DNA from: Paraburkholderia sp. Ac-20340
Lineage (GTDB): Bacteria; Pseudomonadota; Gammaproteobacteria; Burkholderiales; Burkholderiaceae
Assembly (NCBI RefSeq): GCF_017104965.1
Contig: NZ_JAAGPR010000011.1
Location: 1-64,000 of the forward strand
Reading direction: 5' to 3'
Length of the DNA stretch: 64,000 bases
The position numbers and the translations under genes are program-made. The notes below the pieces were generated by a model that had not been told where the DNA came from, did not search any database, and worked only from the letters and a program-made list of their open reading frames with translations. Shown here one piece after another: positions 1-8,760 of the stretch. Positions within the stretch are counted from its first letter, which is position 1. The number at the start of each line of letters is the position of its first letter.

Positions 1-404
1 AGCGCCGGCTCGAACGCGGCGGCGTCGCGCAGTTCGCGCAGGCCACGCAAGGCCGCGCGGCGCGCGAACGGTTCGGGCCGCGCGGCCCAGCGCCGCAACA
101 CTTTCGCCGACGCCGCGTCCTTGAGTTCCGAAAGCGCTTGCTGGGCCGCTTCGCGCACGCTTGCGTCGGTGTCGAGCAAGGCGGCGCACAGCGCTTCCAC
201 CACGTCTTCCTGCTCCCACGCCGCGAGCACATTCGCCGCTTCGCGCCGCACTTCGGGCGAGGTGTCGCCGCGCAGCGTCGCCACCAGCGTGGGCACGAGC
301 GCTTCGTCTTCGAGATCGGCGAGGTCGAGCACGGCGATGCGGCGCACGGCAGCATCGGCATCCGCGAGGCGCGCGAGTGCGCGGTTTTCGAAAAGATCAG
401 TCAT
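1..404 (-). CDS. HEAT-repeat protein (3' end outside window)
   Basis: The reading frame starts with MTDLFENRALARLADAD and continues off the left edge, so only about 134 residues are visible. They consist of repeating helical units of about 30 residues with the pattern AAVRRIAVLDLADLED, typical of HEAT/PBS-lyase-like repeats that act as protein-binding scaffolds. It is the last visible gene of a leftward operon with the AprB-like ferredoxin and AprA-like flavoprotein, about 50 bp downstream of the ferredoxin stop. The likely role is an accessory or assembly factor for that redox pair, which is inferred from context only. No catalytic motif is visible. Confidence 0.8.
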   Translation of the reverse strand, partial: MTDLFENRALARLADADAAVRRIAVLDLADLEDEALVPTLVATLRGDTSPEVRREAANVLAAWEQEDVVEALCAALLDTDASVREAAQQALSELKDAASAKVLRRWAARPEPFARRAALRGLRELRDAAAFEPA

Positions 405-455
405 GGTGAAAATCTATCTGGAATCCGAATGATTGTGCTTCGATAGCCTGAGCGC

Positions 456-701
456 CTAGCGCAGCAGATACGGAATGTCGACCTTGACGGCGCCGGTCGG
501 GCAATCGCGCTCGCAGGGCATGCAGTACCAGCACTCGTCGAATTGCATATAGGCCTTGCCTTTGGACGTATCGATCGCGAGCAGGTCGAGCGGGCAGACA
601 TCGACGCAAACCGTGCAGCCTTTATCGGCAATGCAGAGATTTTCGTCGATGGTGACGGGCGCGCTGCTGCGCTGGAAGATATCGTGGGGTGTAAAGGACA
701 T
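456..701 (-). CDS. AprB-like 4Fe-4S ferredoxin
   Basis: An 81-residue protein starting MSFTPHDIF. It carries two cysteine clusters: C23-x5-C29-x2-C32-x3-C36-P, and C57-x2-C60-x2-C63-x3-C67-P. The stretch CPLDLLAID followed by CWYCMPCERDCPTGAV closely resembles the beta subunit of dissimilatory adenylylsulfate reductase (AprB), including the longer spacing after the first cysteine. It should bind two [4Fe-4S] clusters and pass electrons to or from the flavoprotein encoded 22 bp upstream. True APS reductase activity is uncertain because many aerobic proteobacteria carry AprAB-like pairs of unknown substrate. Cytoplasmic; no signal peptide. Confidence 0.9.
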   Translation of the reverse strand: MSFTPHDIFQRSSAPVTIDENLCIADKGCTVCVDVCPLDLLAIDTSKGKAYMQFDECWYCMPCERDCPTGAVKVDIPYLLR

Positions 702-723
702 GATGTTTTTCTCCAGCGGTTTT

Positions 724-2478
724 TCAGTGCGCTTCGGCCAGTGTCTGGGTGGGCTTGATCCGCATGCGGTCATAAGCGCCTTGCTCCGCCGCGCCAATCG
801 GCACGACGTAAGGTGCGACGGCGCGCTTTTCGCAGATCATGCGACCGTTCTCGTCTTTGCGCAGATCGGAATGGCAGAACCAGTTGGCGTCGTCGCGCTG
901 CGGAAAATCGACGCGATGGTGATACAGTCCCCAGCGGCTTTCGGTGCGAAACAGCGAAGCGCGCGCGGCCATTTCGGCGCAATCGCGGATCGCTCGGACT
1001 TCGGCTGCACGCATCAGTTCATGCGCGTTGTTCGCCTTGATCGATTCGATATCCTCAGCAATGGCATCAAAACGTTGCAGGCCAATCTCCATCTTGCGCG
1101 TGACCTTGGGCGGCTGGAGATAATCGTTGACCATACGGCGCAACTTGTATTCGACCTGCGAAGGCGAGAGTCCTTCCTTGCGTTCGAGCGGCGCGTAAAT
1201 GCGGGCGCGTTCGGCATCGATCTGGGCCTGATCGAGTGGCGCGTGTTCGCGGCCTGCCACGTAATCGGCTGCGTCGTGGCCCGCGAACCAGCCGTAGGTA
1301 AACGCGCCCAGCATGTAGTTGTGCGGCACGGCGGCCATGTCTCCGGCAGCGTAAAGTCCCGGCACGGTAGTACGCGCACGCGAATCGACATAGACGCCCG
1401 ACGCGCTATGCCCGCTACACAAGCCAATCTCCGAGATATGCATTTCCACCATCTGATCGCGGTAGTCGGTGCCGCGTCCGGCGTGAAAACGTCCGCGGCT
1501 CGGGCGCTCGTTGGTGTGCAGAATCTGCTCGATGGTCTGAATGGTTTCTTCGGCAAGATGATCGAGTTTGAGGAACACGGGGCCATTGCCGCTCTGCAGT
1601 TCCTGATAAAACTCCCACATCATCTGGCCGCTCCAGTAATCGCACTCGATAAAGCGTTCGCCCTTGCCATTCGCCGTAAAGCCGCCGAGCGGGCCGGTCA
1701 CGTAGGCACACGCTGGCCCGTTATAGTCCTTGATCAGCGGATTGATCTGGAAGCATTCGAGGTTGGTGAGCGCCGCGCCTGCGTGATAGGCCATGGCGTA
1801 ACCGTCGCCCGCATTGGTGGGGTTTTCGTATGTGCCCATCAAATAGCCGGAGGCGGGCAGACCGAGTCGCCCGGCCGCGCCACAGCACAGAATCACTGCT
1901 TTGGCGCGCACCACCACGCTATGCGCAGTACGGCAATCGAAGCCGATCACGCCGCAAACGGCGCCTTGCGCATCGGTGAGCAAACGCGTGGTGACGACAC
2001 GATTGGTGATGTCTATGCGCGCGCGTTTAAGCTGGCGGTACAGCACTTTCTTGATATCGTGGCCTTCGGGCATGGGCAACACATAGGCGCCCATGTGATG
2101 GACTTTCTTCACGGCGTAATCGCCATTGCCGTCCTTTTCGAACTTCACGCCCCAGCGATCCAGTTGCTCGATGGTGGTGAAGCTATGCTTCGCATAAGCA
2201 TAGACGGCGTCCTGATCGACAATGCCGTCATTCGCGATGGTGATCTCGCGCGTATATTGCTCAGGCGTGGCGTGCCCCGGAATGATCGCGTTGTTCAGCC
2301 CGTCCATGCCCATGGAAATCGCGCCGCTGCGTTTGACGTGGGCTTTCTCCAGCACCAGCACGCGCAGTGCGGGATTGCGTTCTTTGGCCTTGATCGCCGC
2401 CATCGGGCCGGCTGTGCCGCCGCCAACCACCACAATGTCGTAGTCTAGTACTTCGGTGGGGATCGTTTGTGTCGTCAT
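724..2478 (-). CDS. AprA-like FAD-dependent oxidoreductase (fumarate reductase/succinate dehydrogenase flavoprotein family)
   Basis: 584 residues starting MTTQTIPTEVLDYDIVVVGG. The FAD-binding dinucleotide motif GGGTAG lies at residues 19-24. It is followed by the family segment SGAISMGMDGLNN, which matches the SGAVAQG region of AprA, and by a late FAD contact AAGDMAAVPH near residue 395. The protein is a little shorter than canonical AprA. It sits between the GntR regulator (10 bp upstream) and the AprB-like ferredoxin (22 bp downstream), so the three genes form one transcription unit. The partner ferredoxin argues for an adenylylsulfate-reductase-like two-subunit enzyme rather than a succinate dehydrogenase, since no cytochrome b or SdhB subunit is nearby. 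The substrate is not known; sulfur metabolism is an inference. Confidence 0.9.
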   Translation of the reverse strand: MTTQTIPTEVLDYDIVVVGGGTAGPMAAIKAKERNPALRVLVLEKAHVKRSGAISMGMDGLNNAIIPGHATPEQYTREITIANDGIVDQDAVYAYAKHSFTTIEQLDRWGVKFEKDGNGDYAVKKVHHMGAYVLPMPEGHDIKKVLYRQLKRARIDITNRVVTTRLLTDAQGAVCGVIGFDCRTAHSVVVRAKAVILCCGAAGRLGLPASGYLMGTYENPTNAGDGYAMAYHAGAALTNLECFQINPLIKDYNGPACAYVTGPLGGFTANGKGERFIECDYWSGQMMWEFYQELQSGNGPVFLKLDHLAEETIQTIEQILHTNERPSRGRFHAGRGTDYRDQMVEMHISEIGLCSGHSASGVYVDSRARTTVPGLYAAGDMAAVPHNYMLGAFTYGWFAGHDAADYVAGREHAPLDQAQIDAERARIYAPLERKEGLSPSQVEYKLRRMVNDYLQPPKVTRKMEIGLQRFDAIAEDIESIKANNAHELMRAAEVRAIRDCAEMAARASLFRTESRWGLYHHRVDFPQRDDANWFCHSDLRKDENGRMICEKRAVAPYVVPIGAAEQGAYDRMRIKPTQTLAEAH

Positions 2479-2488
2479 TACGTCATCC

Positions 2489-3256
2489 TTATTGATGGGT
2501 GGCGTGCGATGCGCTCTTCTCGCGATCCACACGCAGGCGATACTGGAAGGCGTCGCCGCGAAAATACAGATATTCGTAATCGATGGGCGTTCCGCTGGCG
2601 TCGTGGGTGGTGCGCTCGATGCGCAGCACCGGGCTGCCGTCCTCAACGCGCAGGGCATCGACGATATCGTCGCTCGCCAGCATGGCGTCGATCGATACAT
2701 CGGCGTGACCGAGCGGCACGCCACAATCGTTTTCCAGAATCAGAAAGATGTCGCGCGCGGTAAGGTCGGCATTGGCGAGGCGTTTGCCCAGCGCTTCGGG
2801 CAGCCAGGTAAGTTCGAGCGAAACCGGCTCGCGGTTGAGCAGGCGCACGCGATGAATCTCCACCACGTTGTCCCCTTCGGCCAGGTGCAGTTTTTGCGCG
2901 ACATGTCGGCTGGCTTTGACGACGCGAAACGCGCGCAACTGGTTGACGATCTCATAGCCCATCGACGTCATCGCTTCGGCAAAGCCTTGCAGCGAGGTCA
3001 CGTTCTGGAAGGCCTTCGGCTTCGATACAAACGTGCCTTTGCCGTGCAGGCGAAACACGAGGCCTTCCTTCTGCAGATCGCCTAGCGCCTGGCGCACGGT
3101 GATGCGGCTGACGCCAAAGAGCGCGCAAAGCTCGTGTTCGGACGGCATCTGGCTATGCGGCGCGTAGCTGCCATCCAGGATACGCGCACGCAACGTGTCC
3201 TTGATCTTTGCGTAAAGCGGTTGCGGCGGCAGCGCGGCGAGCGTGTTTTGGGGCAT
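2489..3256 (-). CDS. GntR-family (HutC subfamily) transcriptional regulator
   Basis: 255 residues from MPQNTLAALPPQPLYAKIKD. The N-terminal winged helix-turn-helix (about residues 14-80) contains the typical SEHELCALFGVSRITVRQAL recognition segment and GKGTFV wing. The remainder is a UTRA effector-binding domain ending with DYEYLYFRGDAFQYRL. It is the first gene of the leftward operon and probably controls its own operon and possibly the divergent deacylase. The chosen ATG is preceded, 6 bp upstream, by a near-perfect palindrome (CTTGTTATGACAAG) that could be its operator. An upstream in-frame ATG exists, but it would place that palindrome inside the coding region. Confidence 0.93.
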   Translation of the reverse strand: MPQNTLAALPPQPLYAKIKDTLRARILDGSYAPHSQMPSEHELCALFGVSRITVRQALGDLQKEGLVFRLHGKGTFVSKPKAFQNVTSLQGFAEAMTSMGYEIVNQLRAFRVVKASRHVAQKLHLAEGDNVVEIHRVRLLNREPVSLELTWLPEALGKRLANADLTARDIFLILENDCGVPLGHADVSIDAMLASDDIVDALRVEDGSPVLRIERTTHDASGTPIDYEYLYFRGDAFQYRLRVDREKSASHATHQ

Positions 3257-3262
3257 GGCGAA

Positions 3263-3276
3263 CTTGTTATGACAAG
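3263..3276. promoter_or_regulatory. Candidate operator of the GntR regulator
   Basis: CTTGTTATGACAAG: 5-bp arms CTTGT and ACAAG around a 4-bp centre. It lies directly upstream of the regulator's ATG in the divergent intergenic region. Dyads of this size are typical GntR/HutC operators, and its position suits autorepression. No binding data are available. Confidence 0.4.
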
Positions 3277-3478
3277 ATGGAACGCAGTGTAGTGAGCGTG
3301 CAGCGCACGGCCAACGAAGCATTTCTGCTATGGATGTTCCGTAGCGCGCTTAATCAGGCGACGAAGCCAGCGGGCGCGGCTTGCATATTCATTCGCTTAA
3401 AGCTTGGTAGGCGCGCTCGCCTGCATCGACCAGAATGAACCGGTTTATCTATCGATTGCGTACAGAAGAAGGAGCAGC

Positions 3479-4474
3479 ATGGTCAATCCCATCCGCAGTG
3501 AAATCGATTTCGACGCAACCGGCCGTCACACCGGTTATTTGCGCTTGCCGCATTCGGTGCATCGTTCCGCATATGGCTGGATTCCCATTCCGGTGGCGTC
3601 GATCCGCAACGGCACGGGACCGACCGTGCTGCTGATGGGCGGCAATCACGGCGACGAATACGAAGGACAGATTCTCGTCTCGCAACTGCTGCGCGAAATC
3701 GAACCGGCCTGGGTGCAAGGTCAGTTGATCTTTCTGCCAATGGCGAATTTCCCCGCCGCCGAGGCGGGCCTGCGTGTTTCGCCGCTCGACGGCGGCAACC
3801 TGAATCGCAGCTTTCCTGGTGATCCGCACGGCGAACCCACTGCCGTTATCGCGGACTATATCGAGCACACGCTACTGGCGCGTTCGCAATATCTACTCGA
3901 TTTCCATTCGGGCGGCAGTTCGCTGATTTATCACGGTGCGAATATGCTGGCGATCGAACCGCGCGACGCCGATGAAAACGCGCGTCTGCGTGCGGCGCTT
4001 TCGGCGTTCGGCATGCCGCGTGCGTTTTTGCATCCGCTCAATCCTGTGCATTCGGCCAGCGCGGCGCGTCGTCAGGGGGCGCTTTCGATCGTCACCGAAC
4101 TCGGGGGCGCGGGTATCGTGCAGCCACCTTTGCTGCGCGAGGCGCGCGAAGGCGTGCTGCATCTGCTAGGCAAGATCGGTTTACTGGAGGGGCCGCTGGT
4201 GCCTGCGAAAGCGCCCGGCGAAACCCGCTTTTATCGCGTGGCTGGCGCGTCGCATTACGTCTATGCGTATGAGCGCGGTGTGTACGAGCCGCTCGTGCAA
4301 CTCGGGCAGAGCGTGAGCACAGGGCAGCCTGCGGCGCGCATTCACTTTCCCGACACGCCATTGCGTGAACCCGTGACGGTCAATTTCGAAGCCGATGGCG
4401 AAGTCGTCTGCCAGCGCGCGATGGCGGCCGTGCAGCGCGGCGATTGTCTGTTTCATCTGGCGCAGCCGGTATAA
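3479..4474 (+). CDS. Succinylglutamate desuccinylase/aspartoacylase-family zinc deacylase
   Basis: 331 residues starting MVNPIRSEIDF after a good ribosome site (GAAGGAG). Zinc ligands are visible as the HxxE motif in GGNHGDEYEG (H57, E60) and His143 in LLDFHSGG. The GGNLNRSFPG segment carries the substrate-binding Asn-Arg pair of this M14-related family. Members remove acyl groups from N-acyl amino acids; the closest style is the DoeB-like N-acetyl-diaminobutyrate deacetylase group. It is divergent from the AprA-like operon and lies upstream of an acetyltransferase and an amino-acid-type ABC system. It may therefore perform the deacylation step of an acetylate-oxidise-deacetylate route, which is inference. 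Confidence 0.88.
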   Translation: MVNPIRSEIDFDATGRHTGYLRLPHSVHRSAYGWIPIPVASIRNGTGPTVLLMGGNHGDEYEGQILVSQLLREIEPAWVQGQLIFLPMANFPAAEAGLRVSPLDGGNLNRSFPGDPHGEPTAVIADYIEHTLLARSQYLLDFHSGGSSLIYHGANMLAIEPRDADENARLRAALSAFGMPRAFLHPLNPVHSASAARRQGALSIVTELGGAGIVQPPLLREAREGVLHLLGKIGLLEGPLVPAKAPGETRFYRVAGASHYVYAYERGVYEPLVQLGQSVSTGQPAARIHFPDTPLREPVTVNFEADGEVVCQRAMAAVQRGDCLFHLAQPV

Positions 4475-4755
4475 GGATCAACGCAACGTCATGTTCCGCC
4501 AATCGGATGACAAAAATCGCGCGGCACCAGAGGGTAATAAAGCGTAATTCAATGCGGTTTCAATCCATTAAGACAAGTCGATAAACATATTAGAAATGCT
4601 TGGTTAATCTGCATTCGTCGAAAGGCTAATCTTGTCGCAACCCCAACAGTCGTTGAATAAGTATGGCGACGTTGCGATCACAGAAAAAATACGGTGGCAC
4701 CGGATAAAACCTCCGGTACGCCGCCGCATATTGGCCCATTACGAATGCAACGACC
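4475..4755. other. Intergenic region, no gene recognised
   Basis: 281 bp between the deacylase and the acetyltransferase. It is AT-richer than the flanking genes and probably holds the promoter of the acetyltransferase/ABC block. No convincing hairpin, small gene or operator was found. Confidence 0.4.
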
Positions 4756-5307
4756 ATGAGCTTCCGCATTATCGACACCTCGCCGCTCGATCCCGCCGCG
4801 CAGCCTTTGATCGACGCGCTCACACGCGAATATGCCGCGCGCTACCGCGCCTTTCGTCCCGATAGCGAAGCGTCCGCTGCAGCAGAACTCGCGCGTTATT
4901 CCGCCGAATTATTCACGCCGCCCGAAGGCGCTTTCATCATTGTCGAGCGTGACGGAGAAACCGTGGGCGGCGGCGCGTTCAAGCGCTATGACGCGCAGAC
5001 CGCCGAACTCAAGCGCATCTGGACGCGCGAAGATCAGCGCCGCCAGGGACTCGCGCGGCAAGTCGTGGCAGCACTCGAAGCGCGTGCGTTGCGTCAGGGG
5101 TATCGGCGCGTCTATCTCACCACCGGTTTCAAGCAGCCGGAAGCGTGGGGCCTTTATATCGATTCGGGCTATACGCCGCTGTTCGATCGCGCTATTGCGC
5201 CGGAAGTGCACGTGCATTTGCCCTTTGCCAAAGACCTGATCAATCCGCGTGCGATCGATTCGCTCCACGATCTGCGCCCGCGCGAACCGTTGGGCGCGCA
5301 GCACTGA
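4756..5307 (+). CDS. GNAT-family N-acetyltransferase
   Basis: 183 residues beginning MSFRIIDTSPLD. The GNAT core is clear: a beta-strand pair around FIIVERDGETVGGGAF, the acetyl-CoA loop REDQRRQGLARQVV, and the C-terminal block RRVYLTTGFKQPEAWGLY followed by SGYTPLF. It is a paralog of the acetyltransferase at 16175, which shares the QPEA-GLY-SGYT block. The two bracket the transport/monooxygenase cluster. By analogy with Bacillus YxeL it could N-acetylate an incoming modified cysteine before oxidation; the substrate is unknown. Confidence 0.9.
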   Translation: MSFRIIDTSPLDPAAQPLIDALTREYAARYRAFRPDSEASAAAELARYSAELFTPPEGAFIIVERDGETVGGGAFKRYDAQTAELKRIWTREDQRRQGLARQVVAALEARALRQGYRRVYLTTGFKQPEAWGLYIDSGYTPLFDRAIAPEVHVHLPFAKDLINPRAIDSLHDLRPREPLGAQH

Positions 5308-5345
5308 GATTCATTTCTTTATCGACCCGTCTGCTTGAAATCGCC

Positions 5346-6275
5346 ATGAAACTCAAACATTCTCTCGCTGTTTTCGCGGGCGCGCTGGCGCTCGGCGCTG
5401 CCGGCCTCGCATTGGCCGCCACGTCTTTCGATCTGAGCCCGGAACAGCATGGCCGCGTGCGCGCCAGTGCGGAGCCCGCAATCATCAAAACCATTCCGGC
5501 GAGCTTCAATTTCGTCGATAAAGATGCGCTCACCATCGGCATCGTGCCGGCGTTGCCGCCGATCAGCACCTATGCCACGGATGCGAAAACCGTCGTGGGT
5601 TTCGATGTCGATCTCTCGCAGGTGGTGGCCGATAGTCTGGGCCGCAAGCTCAAACTCGTCGTGCTCGCCTGGCCGGACTGGCCACTCGCGCTGCAGTCGG
5701 GCAAGGTCGATGCCGTGGTGTCCAACGTGACCGTGACGGAAGAACGCAAGGCGAAGTTCGATTTTTCGACCTATCGGCGCGATGAGGTGGGTTTTTACGT
5801 GCGCAAGGATAGCCCGATCAAATCGATTCGCGAACCCAAGGATGTGGCGGGCCTGCGCATCATCACCGATGCAGGCACCAATCAGGAAAAAGTGCTGCTC
5901 GAATGGGACAAGGAAAACGTGGCGCATGGCCTGAAGCCAGTGAGCGTGCAGTACTACGACGACGATGCGGTGCGCACGCTCGCGCTGCAATCGGGCCGCG
6001 CCGATGCGATTTTCAGCGTGAACGCCGTGCTCGCCTGGCAAGCGGCGACGCAGGGCAAGACGCGTCTGGTGGGCACCGTGAGCGGCGGCTGGCCGCGTAC
6101 CGCCGAAGTGGCGATCACCACGCGCAAAGGTAGTGGTCTGGCCGATCCGATCACCCTGGTGCTCAACGATCTGATCCGCGATGGCAAGTATCGCCAGGTG
6201 CTCGACCGCTGGAGTCTGGATTCGGAAGCGATCCAGCGTGCCACCACCAATCCGCCGGGCCTGCCGAAGACCTGA
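5346..6275 (+). CDS. Amino-acid ABC transporter substrate-binding protein
   Basis: 309 residues with a Sec signal peptide (MKLKHSLAVFAGALALGAAG, cleavage near LALA-A). The body is a bacterial extracellular solute-binding family 3 protein: LTIGIVPALPPIS, VGFDVDLSQVVAD and KVDAVVSNVTVTEERK are the usual ligand-lobe segments. It lies 38 bp after the acetyltransferase. Its membrane and ATPase partner is most likely the fused permease-ATPase at 13934, since no other ABC permease is in the block. Polar amino-acid-like ligands are typical of the family. Confidence 0.92.
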   Translation: MKLKHSLAVFAGALALGAAGLALAATSFDLSPEQHGRVRASAEPAIIKTIPASFNFVDKDALTIGIVPALPPISTYATDAKTVVGFDVDLSQVVADSLGRKLKLVVLAWPDWPLALQSGKVDAVVSNVTVTEERKAKFDFSTYRRDEVGFYVRKDSPIKSIREPKDVAGLRIITDAGTNQEKVLLEWDKENVAHGLKPVSVQYYDDDAVRTLALQSGRADAIFSVNAVLAWQAATQGKTRLVGTVSGGWPRTAEVAITTRKGSGLADPITLVLNDLIRDGKYRQVLDRWSLDSEAIQRATTNPPGLPKT

Positions 6276-6283
6276 TGCAGCGC

Positions 6284-6306
6284 GCGCCGCGTGAAATTCG
6301 CGGCGC
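6284..6306 (+). other. Stable hairpin between binding-protein gene and tonB
   Basis: GCGCCGCG and CGCGGCGC form a perfect 8-bp stem with a 7-nt loop. No T-run follows, so it is more likely an RNA-stability or partial termination element than a classical intrinsic terminator. Confidence 0.4.
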
Positions 6307-6354
6307 CACGGTTTACAAACAGTTTGTAGTGCAAAGGAAAGGAAGGAGCGCTTC

Positions 6355-7050
6355 ATGTCGGACTCAGTGGTGGTGGCGGGGAAGTGGGCAGCGCGCCCGC
6401 GCCAGTACGGGGCGCGCAGACCGGGATCGGTGCGCCGCTATGCGGGCATCGCGGCCGTGCTGCTGTTGCACATCGTCTTTATCTGGGCTTTGCTCAACGG
6501 CCTCGCGAGCAAGGTGGTGCAGGTGATCCAGAAACCCGTGGAAGTGCGCATTCTGGAGACCGTGAAGCCGGCGCCTGCGCCGCCCATCCCCACCGTCAAG
6601 CTGCCGCCGCCGAAGCCGGTGGCGCCGCCCAAACGCGTCGTGCCTTACGTGCCGAAGCCCGAAGTGCCGGTCGTAGCGCCTCCCGCGCCGACGATCGCGC
6701 ATCAGTCCGAGCAGCCTGCGCCGCCGGCGCCGCCCGCACCCGTTGCGCCACCGGCCCCGCCTGCGCCCGCGAAGCCCGTGAGTCACGAGGCCGGCGTGGT
6801 CTGCCCGAACTCCGACAAGGTACGCGCTGCAATGGTGTATCCGGAAGAAGCGCAGGACAACAACATCACCGGCGATGTGCTGATCTCGTTCGTGGTGGAT
6901 CCGCAGGGTCACGTGACGGAAGAGAAGGTCGAGAAGTCCGCCGATCCCTTGCTCGATCGCGCCGCCTTTAACGCGGTGAAGAAGTTCAACTGCATTTCGC
7001 AGGGCCAGCCCGTGCGCGTGCAGGTGCCGTTTTCATTCAACCTGAATTGA
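6355..7050 (+). CDS. tonB: TonB energy-transducing protein
   Basis: 231 residues. A single N-terminal membrane segment (about 28-50, GIAAVLLLHIVFIWALLNGL) is followed by a long proline-rich periplasmic spacer (about 60-145, repeats such as PAPPAPP and PKPVAPP). A C-terminal TonB domain ends with VRVQVPFSFNLN. The start follows a strong purine-rich ribosome site (AAGGAAGGAG). It is the first gene of a tonB-exbB-exbD-exbD set and drives outer-membrane import, probably through the receptor at 8867. Confidence 0.93.
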   Translation: MSDSVVVAGKWAARPRQYGARRPGSVRRYAGIAAVLLLHIVFIWALLNGLASKVVQVIQKPVEVRILETVKPAPAPPIPTVKLPPPKPVAPPKRVVPYVPKPEVPVVAPPAPTIAHQSEQPAPPAPPAPVAPPAPPAPAKPVSHEAGVVCPNSDKVRAAMVYPEEAQDNNITGDVLISFVVDPQGHVTEEKVEKSADPLLDRAAFNAVKKFNCISQGQPVRVQVPFSFNLN

Positions 7051-7069
7051 GCATCACTCTGGAGCAAAC

Positions 7070-7873
7070 ATGAAGAAGTCAATCCTTGCTGCGCGTTCCG
7101 CGCGCCTCATTCCTGCGGCGGCTGGCGCCGTCGCGCTGCTCGCCTCGCCGCTCGTATGGGCGCAAAGCGCCGGCAATTCAACCGATGCGAATCCGTACGG
7201 GCTCGGCGCACTGTGGGCCAATGGCGATTTTGTCGCGCGCTTCGTGCTGCTGGTACTCGTCGTGATGTCGATGGGGAGCTGGTACATCATGATCACCAAG
7301 TTCGTCGAGCAGGCACGAGCAGCGCGCCGCGCGAAATCGGCCGATGCGCAACTCTGGAGCGCGCCGTCGCTGGCCGTGGGCGTGGCCGATCTCGACGACA
7401 ACTCGCCGTTCCGCTTTATCGCCGAGACGGGCCTCGAAGCCGCCGAGCATCACGACGAAGCGCTGCTCGAAGAAGTCGATCGCAATACGTGGATTCAGGT
7501 GTCGATCGATCGAGCCAGCAACAACGTGTCGAATCGCCTGCAGGACGGCCTTGCGTTCCTCGCCACGGTGGGTTCGACGGCGCCGTTCGTCGGCCTGTTC
7601 GGCACGGTCTGGGGCATCTATCACGCGCTCACGGCGATCGGCATTGCAGGCCAGGCGTCGATCGACAAAGTAGCGGGACCGGTGGGCGAAGCGCTCATCA
7701 TGACGGCGGTGGGTCTGGCCGTGGCCGTGCCCGCCGTGCTCGGCTACAACTTCCTCGTGCGTCGCAACAAGTCGCTGATGGAGCGCGTGCGCGGCTTTGC
7801 AGCGCAACTGCATACGGTGCTGCTCGCCGGGGGCCGCAAGCGCCCGGTCCGCGCGGTCGTCAACGCCCACTGA
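7070..7873 (+). CDS. exbB: ExbB-type proton channel protein (MotA/TolQ/ExbB)
   Basis: 267 residues. A cleavable leader (ends ASPLVWAQ near residue 32) precedes the first membrane helix LVLVVMSMGSWYIMI. The hallmark central segment includes LATVGSTAPFVGLFGTVWGI and GPVGEALIMTAVGLAVAVPAVLGYN, the two proton-channel helices. ExbB pentamers use the proton-motive force together with ExbD to energise TonB. It lies 19 bp after tonB. Confidence 0.95.
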   Translation: MKKSILAARSARLIPAAAGAVALLASPLVWAQSAGNSTDANPYGLGALWANGDFVARFVLLVLVVMSMGSWYIMITKFVEQARAARRAKSADAQLWSAPSLAVGVADLDDNSPFRFIAETGLEAAEHHDEALLEEVDRNTWIQVSIDRASNNVSNRLQDGLAFLATVGSTAPFVGLFGTVWGIYHALTAIGIAGQASIDKVAGPVGEALIMTAVGLAVAVPAVLGYNFLVRRNKSLMERVRGFAAQLHTVLLAGGRKRPVRAVVNAH

Positions 7874-7885
7874 GTCCGATTCGCC

Positions 7886-8311
7886 ATGGCCATGAACGTA
7901 GCGCAGGACGGCGGCGAAGACGAAGTCATCGCCTCCATCAACACGACACCGCTCGTGGACGTGATGCTGGTTTTGCTGATCATTTTCCTCATCACGATTC
8001 CGGTGGTTACGCATACGGTGCCGGTGCAGTTGCCGAAGGAAACGGTGAATCCGCTGCAGACCAAACCGGACAGCATCGAGATTGCCGTCGATAAAGAGGG
8101 CGATCTGTTCTGGAACGAGAAGCGCGTGGATGCCACAACGTTGCTCGCGCAACTGAAAGGCATTTCGCAGCGCGACCCGCAGCCCGAGGTTCATGTGCGC
8201 GGCGATCAGGCCACGCGCTACGAATACATTGCGCGCGTGGTGAGCACCTGCGAACGTGCGGGCATTGCCAAGGTCTCGTTCATCACCCAGCCGCCTGCAC
8301 GCGGCGGCTAA
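7886..8311 (+). CDS. exbD: ExbD-type biopolymer transport protein (copy 1)
   Basis: 141 residues with one N-terminal membrane segment. The essential aspartate lies in INTTPLVDVMLVLLIIF, and the periplasmic domain ends with SFITQPPARGG. It forms the ExbB-ExbD motor. It starts 12 bp after exbB and is followed 25 bp later by a second exbD, an arrangement seen in several Burkholderiales and xanthomonads where both copies may be needed for particular receptors. Confidence 0.94.
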   Translation: MAMNVAQDGGEDEVIASINTTPLVDVMLVLLIIFLITIPVVTHTVPVQLPKETVNPLQTKPDSIEIAVDKEGDLFWNEKRVDATTLLAQLKGISQRDPQPEVHVRGDQATRYEYIARVVSTCERAGIAKVSFITQPPARGG

Positions 8312-8336
8312 CCCGAACCGAAAAGGAGTCTAGACG

Positions 8337-8753
8337 ATGGCGATGAATGTCCCATCGGGCAGCGAGGAACCGGACGTGCTGGTGGACATCAACACGACGC
8401 CGCTGATCGACGTGATGCTGGTGCTGCTGATCATGCTCATCATCACGATCCCGATCCAGATGCACGCGGTCAAGATGAATCTGCCGGTGGATAGCCCGCC
8501 GCCGCCCGCCACGCCGCCGCCGGTCGTGCAGATCGATATCGGCCCGACAGGCGCGCTGCAATGGAATGGCGCGCCGCTCGCGGCCGGCGCGGATCTCGAG
8601 CATCACATGGCCGATGTCGCCGCTCAGGCGGATCAGCCCGAGATCCATCTCTCGCCGGACAAGCTCGCGCCTTACAGCGCGGTCGCGCAGGTGATGGCGG
8701 CAGCGCAGCGCGAAGGTGCAACGAAGATCGGCCTGGTCGGCAACGAACCTTGA
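8337..8753 (+). CDS. exbD: ExbD-type biopolymer transport protein (copy 2)
   Basis: 138 residues, paralogous to the preceding gene. The membrane segment INTTPLIDVMLVLLIMLIIT retains the functional aspartate, and the periplasmic part ends GATKIGLVGNEP. The ribosome site AAAAGGAG lies upstream of the ATG. The two ExbD copies differ mainly in their periplasmic domains, so they may form mixed dimers or serve different TonB partners. Confidence 0.93.
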   Translation: MAMNVPSGSEEPDVLVDINTTPLIDVMLVLLIMLIITIPIQMHAVKMNLPVDSPPPPATPPPVVQIDIGPTGALQWNGAPLAAGADLEHHMADVAAQADQPEIHLSPDKLAPYSAVAQVMAAAQREGATKIGLVGNEP

Positions 8754-8760
8754 CGGTGTC

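Noticed and set aside
556..2448. 630-codon plus-strand frame opposite the AprA-like gene
   Set aside because: The sense strand encodes recognised FAD motifs; the opposite frame is Arg/His-rich and has no ribosome site.
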